This document shows, piece after piece, positions 58,443 through 64,000 of a DNA stretch of 64,000 bases (the stretch's first letter is position 1; each line of letters begins with the position of its first letter). Made by a program: the position numbers and the translations under genes. The stretch lies in assembly GCA_030737875.1 (NCBI GenBank), contig CM060912.1, forward strand, positions 203,187,231 to 203,251,230, read 5' to 3'. Below the pieces are notes generated by a model that was not told the DNA's origin, searched no databases, and worked only from the letters and a program-made list of their open reading frames with translations. The DNA is from Allium sativum (taxonomy: Eukaryota; Streptophyta; Magnoliopsida; Asparagales; Amaryllidaceae).

Positions 58443-58646
58443 TTAATGCGTAAATGCATAGAAAATAGTGGAGATGTAAACCAAAAAAGCACTAGAAATT
58501 AGCGTAACAAGAGTAGTAACATCCCTAACAACAGACTTACTGCCGCAAGAAAGCATCCCAAGCCGGATCTGGATCGCATTCACCATCGACAGCAGCAGAA
58601 ACAACCAGCCCATAACGGATCCCACAGCGGAAGCAAGCATCCCCAA
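58443..58646 (-). pseudogene. Captured membrane-protein fragment, unrecognised
   Basis: A 67-codon frame with two strongly hydrophobic stretches, MGWLFLLLSMVNAIQIRLGM and LVTLISSAFLVYISTIFYAF, separated by LSCGSKSVVRDVT, and a stop after FTH. This looks like the C-terminal end of a small membrane protein. I do not recognise the family. It may be a further captured fragment or part of the pyrophosphatase gene; the latter seems less likely because I see no matching motif. Confidence 0.35.
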
Positions 58647-58685
58647 TCTGAGATCCCACAGCGGAAGCGAGCATCCCCGATCTGC
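58618..58685. repeat. 34-bp tandem duplication
   Basis: Two copies of GATCCCACAGCGGAAGC(A/G)AGCATCCCC plus ATCTG, at 58618-58651 and 58652-58685, between the membrane-protein and kelch fragments. Confidence 0.9.
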
Positions 58686-58699
58686 TATGTCGTTCCCAA

Positions 58700-59215
58700 C
58701 CTAAATCCATCTGCCACATAGAAGAACTCGTCCGAGGCCGCGCCAAAGCAGCCGTACCATCTGCTTGGTGATTCGGTGGAGATGTGCCATGTGTTGGAGT
58801 CGGGATCATACACCTCGAAGGTGGAGGTTCTGGAGTTGCCTTTGGTGAGGTAGATCTGGTCGTTGAGTGCGGTGATGACGAGCTTCTTGCTTTTGATATG
58901 AGGATGCGAGATGGGAGAGATCGTGGTTGTCCACGTATCGTTCTCGACTGTGGATCTGGAGGAGAGGAGGTTGACTTTGTTGCTAATGGAGATGAAAGAG
59001 GCGGAGGCTTGTTTGGTGCGATGAAATAGAGAAGGAAGAAGCGGCGAGCGATTTAGGATATTCAGAAGAAGACGAGTAGCAGTAAGACAGATTTGGGAAG
59101 TAGAGAAAAATATGCGGATCCGAAATTTCAAAATGGGTTTTGAAATTTTAAAGGCCGCCAAAATGAAATTAGAGCGGGCTTCGAAATTTAGAAGGCGCTT
59201 CTTTTTTCTCTCCAT
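58700..59215 (-). pseudogene. Captured kelch-repeat protein fragment
   Basis: Minus-strand frame opening at 59215. The first 90 codons are basic and hydrophobic with no domain and may be a transit-like or untranslated leader. The later part reads VITALNDQIYLTKGNSRTST then FEVYDPDSNTWHISTESPS and RWYGCFGAASDEFFYVADG. That is the kelch blade pattern: paired aromatic and Gly-Gly-type turns with a YDPxTNTW core. Plant F-box/kelch proteins have exactly such a motif, and they act as substrate adaptors of SCF ubiquitin ligases. Only about one and a half blades remain before the 34-bp duplication, so this is a fragment. Confidence 0.6.
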
Positions 59216-61070
59216 AAAAGGCTGATGGTTTAGGAAAGTTTGATTGTTTACTAGCTTGTAAAATGTTGGATTGAACGATTGATGGTATTAAATTATGATT
59301 AGAAATTTATGTATAGTAATTAATAATTTAAGATATGAAATTGTAATTTAATCTAAAAGGTTTGAGTCTCGAGAAAAGTCTGTTATTGAAGATGCAGTAA
59401 CATACATTGAAAATATTACTTCGAGCTAAATAAAAAACGCATATGTTAAAAGAGTTCACAAACAAAAATTCTACTATTTTTTTTTTATATTTTCTAGTTT
59501 TATGAAAATTTGAATATCTGAAATTTTTATTTTGAATTTCAAGAAAGTTACAAAATTTTATTTTTTTAATTTTACGAGTGTTTTAAATTATTGAATATTA
59601 ATAAATTAAATTATCAAATATTAAAAGATAAATAAAGAACATATTTCTTAATTAAATATTAAATGTTGAACATTAATTATTACGTAATATAATATTAGTT
59701 ACCATATTCAATTTTTTTTAATTAATTACTATTTGTTATCTAGGTGTTCGCATGAGTTATAATGATAAAGATTAAAATATTCAAATGTAAAATATTTATT
59801 GTAACCTATAAAGAAATGCAATTCTTAACAATGTATTTATTGCAACTAGTAGAAAGCTTAATTGTTAAAATTATGTTTGTCGCAAGAGGCGAGAAAATGC
59901 AATCCTTATTTACTAACTAGTATAACCGCATAACGGTGGGAAAACCGACTTTGTAATACATCTTGATTTACTTTCCATATAATGAAAAAAATACATTTCC
60001 ATGTTGTTGTTTTTTATATATGGACATATTGAAAATTTCACCCAAGTACCCTACCTTTTGTTCATTCATAATTAATATTTATGACTAATTTGCGCATGTA
60101 ATTCAAAAGTGATAAGAGAAAATAAGCATCATGGTTTTGACTTTAAAGGCAAGGCCATAGGGCTGCAATTAATGTGAAATAACTTTACATATGAAATGAA
60201 TGTTCCTGAACAACTTCTTCATGACATATATGGATATAAATAAGGTAATCAATTACCATGCCCCATTAGGGAAAATGTTGAGATTTATAAAATTAACCTA
60301 TTTTCTTTGAAGTAATAACAAATTATGTAATCAAAATATTTATTCTGCCGATGGTGCACTACTTAAATCTTATGCTCAGCTGTAATTAATCACTAATTAA
60401 ATATTTATTATTAATTATAGATTAGCAACAACTAATTATTAATAGTGGATATTAATTTATAATAACTATTATATACTTATATTAACTATCATATATCAAT
60501 TATTAATTATTTAATAGTACATTAATATGCATGAAAATAATAACTTGTATGGTAATGTTTGAATTTTTTGAATTTCGAAATTCTTTAATATTTATTTAAC
60601 TTCTTATTTTTAAACTTTGACCATTTTGTTTTTCTTAATTACTAATTATTTATCAAATAATACGTACCAATCAATTTCTTAAAAGCAAATATGTATTAAT
60701 AATTTCTTGATATTAATTTAATTAATCGTATTAAAGACTATTAAATAATCATTGATTATCAAAACAAATTTAATAAACATCGAACAACAATGTATTTTAT
60801 TAATTACTATTACCTCTTATTTATATTAGATACTAATTAATAATTAATCAGCATTAATTTTCAAAAAAAAAAATTATCAGCATTAACTATTGAATTTTAT
60901 TTACTTCTAATAGTTATTATTTATTATTAATTACTAATGTATTATTAACATTAATGATTTAAAATTTAAATTTACTAATTAATTACTAAGTGATAACAAA
61001 AATTTAAAACATTTAATAAATAAAAAATATAAAAGTTCGTTTCAAATCTCTTGGAAAACTGCAGGAAAAT
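59216..61070. other. CACTA interior, extremely AT-rich
   Basis: Dominated by ATTAATTA-type sequence (60400-61020 especially). No coding or repeats beyond compositional ones. Confidence 0.5.
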
Positions 61071-61327
61071 AGCTTCAAAATTATGTCGACGGTAATCCGA
61101 CTCTATTAGCAACAGAATTTAGCGTCAAATATTATATGACGGTAAAGAGCTGCAATTTCCATTAATTTAGCGACAGAATTAGTATTCGACGGTAATAATT
61201 TATAATAAGATGACATATAAAATCCAAAATATTTTCTCTTACAAAGCCCACGGAAATCCGCCGCTAATTAGCGACAGAATTTTCCGCTGCTAAAAATCTG
61301 TCGCTAATCTCGGTTTTTCTTGTAGTG

Positions 61328-61402
<75 letters not shown>
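61328..61402. repeat. (TA)n microsatellite with TATG interruptions
   Basis: Directly follows the CACTA right end. Confidence 0.95.
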
Positions 61403-61403
<1 letters not shown>

Positions 61404-61602
61404 ACAAGCGTTCGGTTGCACCCAAAAATTTGAGCACCCCAAATGCCCCCTGATTTCCACTACCCGTTTATATTAAAGAATGTGAGTGGGAAGTGAGAGA
61501 GTGAGTGGAAGGAGAGAGAAGGGGAAATACTTGGTGGAGATTGAGGCGCATTTGGGGTGCTGCACTGTTTAGGGTGCTCTCGAACCTGCCTCTCTCTCTC
61601 TA
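61403..61602. mobile_element. TA-embedded MITE, unit 1
   Basis: About 200 bp with imperfect inverted ends (GGTTGCACCC...GAGCACCCCAAATG at left; the complement of GGCAGGTTCGAGAGCACCCT and GCAGCACCCCAAATGC at right), with GAGTGGGAAGTGAGAGAGTG in the middle. Inverted in orientation relative to unit 5. Confidence 0.7.
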
Positions 61603-61617
61603 TATATATATATATAC

Positions 61618-61661
<44 letters not shown>

Positions 61662-61663
<2 letters not shown>

Positions 61664-61859
61664 GACAGGTTCAATTGCACTCCAAATAGTGAGCACCCCT
61701 TTAGCCTCCCACTTTTCTACCACTCATTTCCCACTAATTCTCATTCTCTCTCCTTCCACTAAATCTCTCACTCCCCACTCACTTTCTTTATTATAAATGA
61801 GAGGCTGAAAATCGGGTGCAAATGGGGGGCTGAAATTTAGGGGGGCTCCCTGATCCTAT

Positions 61860-61862
<3 letters not shown>
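61662..61862. mobile_element. TA-embedded MITE, unit 2
   Basis: Left end GGGACAGGTTCAATTGCACT, right end GGGGGGCTCCCTGATCCTAT, centre with CACTAAATCTCTCACTCCCC. A TA array abuts each side (61600-61661 and 61863-61947). Confidence 0.7.

Positions 61863-61947
<85 letters not shown>
61863..61947. repeat. (TA)n microsatellite, about 42 units
   Basis: Uninterrupted TA array between MITE units 2 and 3. Confidence 0.97.
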
Positions 61948-62238
<291 letters not shown>

Positions 62239-62423
62239 GAGGGTTCCATGGCACCCATATTTGGGAGCACCACAAATGCACCCCATTAATAGCCACATAT
62301 TTATATTAAAAAAAGTCAGTGGGGGAGAGAGAGTTAGTGGAAGAAGAGAGAAACAGAAACGTGTGGTGGAAATCAGGGGGATAAAGGGGTGCTACACTAT
62401 TTGGGGTGCTCTTGATCCTATCT
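62239..62423. mobile_element. TA-embedded MITE, unit 4
   Basis: Left end GAGGGTTCCATGGCACCCAT, right end TATTTGGGGTGCTCTTGATC, centre GGGGGAGAGAGAGTTAGTGG. Inverted relative to unit 3. Confidence 0.7.
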
Positions 62424-62450
62424 CATATATATATATATACACATATATAT

Positions 62451-62640
62451 GGGCAGGTTCGAGAGCACCCCAAACAGTGCAGCACCCTAAAAGCTCCTCA
62501 ACCACAACCAAGTATTTCACACTCTCTCTCCTTCCACTCATTCTCTCACTTCCCACTCACATTCTTTAATTTAAATGAGTGGCTGTGGTTCGGGTGCAAA
62601 TGGGAGGCTGAAACTCAGGGGTGCTCCCTGATCCTATCCC
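62451..62640. mobile_element. TA-embedded MITE, unit 5
   Basis: Left end GGGCAGGTTCGAGAGCACCC, right end GGGGTGCTCCCTGATCCTAT, centre CTTCCACTCATTCTCTCACT. TA arrays at 62424-62450 (with a CAC interruption) and 62641-62657. Confidence 0.7.
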
Positions 62641-62657
62641 ATATATATATATATATA

Positions 62658-63900
62658 GCACAAAATAGTGGTTTACATTAGGTAATTTTCGATGTATGAA
62701 TAGAATTTCCCATGAAATATACTTATTTCTGTTTCAAGTTATACTTTCCCTAACAAAGTGGCACATGAAAGAAAAATCTAGTACATGTTATTGCAAGATA
62801 TCAATATAAGAGAGAAAATAGCTGATATCTTCAAATCCGTAGAAGATAAGTATATATTTTATGACCGGTTTTCTCTCGCTTTCTTCATTTTATTATTATT
62901 TCCCCTATATAACTTGCAGCAGCCTCTGCTGCCGCACTTGGTGGAAGCAGCCTTTACGGCTACTACGGTAGGTGGTGGTAGCTGCCTGCTGCCATAGCTG
63001 CTTGCTTTTTTTCTTTTCTTTTTAAGGTCTGTAGCAGCCTGCTGCCGCTATGTGGGCTAGCAACAATTCCAAAATTCAAATGTGCACAAGCACAAACAAG
63101 CAACAATGCAAGTATAGACATAAAATTGATGTACCTATTCAGTTCAGGTCAGATTCAACAAACAAAGTGCCATCAAACTCATAAAGGCTCAAAACCAAGA
63201 CTGATGCAACATCATCACAGTCAAGACAACAAAACATAAAGAGGGTTAAGTCATGTAGTTGCACTGGCTCAAGATTGCACAACAAGGACCAACAAAGTTC
63301 TCAATTTCTAGTCAACACAAACAATGGGCAACAAGATCACATTCAAGAAGTTAGATGCAGTTCTAAACTTACATGTCTAACATAAACACAACAAATCCAC
63401 ACAACATAATACACAAATGGTTCTGTACGCACAAAACTAACCAGGACCAGCAGAATATTCAATTTCAATTTTCAACCACAAGACATCAAACCTGCACAAG
63501 GAAAAAACACTCAAGTTCAACCACAGACAAGCAAATGCAGTATTAATGTGCTTATTTGTATAAATTTATATTAATAGAGCTTTAGATCCTTTATCCATAA
63601 CTCGATTCATCAGTTTAGATGACAACCGAAGGATATTCTCTACAACTGTCGAAGAAAATTAGTAAAAATCGAATAACAAAAGCAATATACTAGAATAAAA
63701 GTTGGTCGGATCCTCGTCCTAGCATCAAAAATATTAGTGTGATTTTTGATCAAAAACTTACACCCTTGCATACCAAAATCTAGTTCCAAAAATCTCTAAT
63801 ATGACAACAAGGACTAGCCGATGGCATGATGCCTTAGTCGAAAGCAAAATTAAAGTAAGATGTCAAAAGTAAAGAGTAAAGGGAATTATAATGGTTCATA
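62658..63900. other. No gene recognised; GCTGCC-rich patch
   Basis: 62920-63050 carries repeated GCAGCAGCC / TGCTGCCGC triplets, partly self-complementary. 63060-63540 is rich in CAACA and ACAAG on the plus strand, a composition seen in plant introns read on the minus strand, but no exon was found. The 70-codon frame at 62785-62997 has no recognised motif. Confidence 0.35.
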
Positions 63901-64000
63901 TTGAGACAAGTCCAACATCGGAGAATTTATAAAAATAAATTCTGTATAAATATTAAGAGTTCACCCTTAACATTGCCAATTGGTTTTTTAATAATTTGGG
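63901..64000 (+). repeat. Possible LTR fragment running off the window
   Basis: TTGAGACAAGTCCAACATCG, a TATA-like TTTATAAAAATAAA, and later CATTGCCAATTGGTTTTTTA occur in the order I associate with a widespread plant retroelement LTR (GTCCCACATCGG...CCAATTGGTTTT). The match is from memory and the sequence is cut by the window end. Confidence 0.25.

Noticed and set aside
63910..63951. Possible snRNA promoter (GTCCAACATCG followed by TATA-like boxes)
   Set aside because: One mismatch to the upstream sequence element and no snRNA sequence at the expected distance. The order of motifs fits a retroelement LTR better.

Overview
This window looks like nuclear DNA of a flowering plant, probably a eudicot. 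It is AT-rich and intron-bearing. It contains plant-type Ty1/copia and Ty3/gypsy retrotransposons, L1-type LINEs, CACTA and hAT elements, and plant mobile domain (PMD) genes. No bacterial gene arrangement, CRISPR array, rRNA or tRNA gene was seen. I found no convincingly intact host gene. Almost every recognisable coding stretch is a transposable element or a broken or captured gene fragment.

Layout, left to right. 1-470 resembles the terminal region of an Ac/Ds-like hAT element. 1011-1302 is an exon-like stretch coding an Arg/Ser-rich (RS) domain with four 48-bp tandem repeats. 4584-5587 is a non-autonomous hAT element with a perfect 8-bp target-site duplication (TSD, ATTATGTT). 6604-7436 is a second TIR element with an exact 8-bp direct repeat. 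A minus-strand PMD pseudogene (11095-12065) is cut off by a 12.1-15.5 kb retrotransposon-derived block. A second, plus-strand PMD pseudogene lies at 16088-18307.

The centre is a nest of elements. A minus-strand LINE (about 18.8-27.2 kb) is split by a Ty1/copia element on the minus strand (19621-25884). It lies head-to-head with a plus-strand LINE (27977-40444). That second LINE is split at codon 3-4 of ORF2 by a 6.77-kb TG...CA sequence with a perfect 5-bp TSD (30030-36801). This insert belongs to the same family as the 12.1-kb block and looks like a giant solo LTR or a non-coding retroelement.

42596-54002 is a complete Ty3/gypsy-structured element with two 3821-bp LTRs, a perfect 5-bp TSD (ATTGT), a Met-tRNA primer site and a polypurine tract. 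Its LTRs are almost identical although its pol gene is ruined, so it was probably mobilised in trans. Each LTR carries two tandem hairpin units whose stems differ in sequence yet both pair; this covariation is the most interesting signal in the window.

On the right, a CACTA element (56606-61327) carries pieces of at least two host genes (a kelch-repeat protein and a type II H+-pyrophosphatase). It is followed by five short inverted-repeat elements, each embedded in a TA microsatellite (61.4-62.7 kb), the arrangement expected of microsatellite-targeting MITEs. The last 1.3 kb shows no gene. Boundaries given with exact coordinates were checked base by base. Domain calls rest on reading motifs by eye, without database searches.
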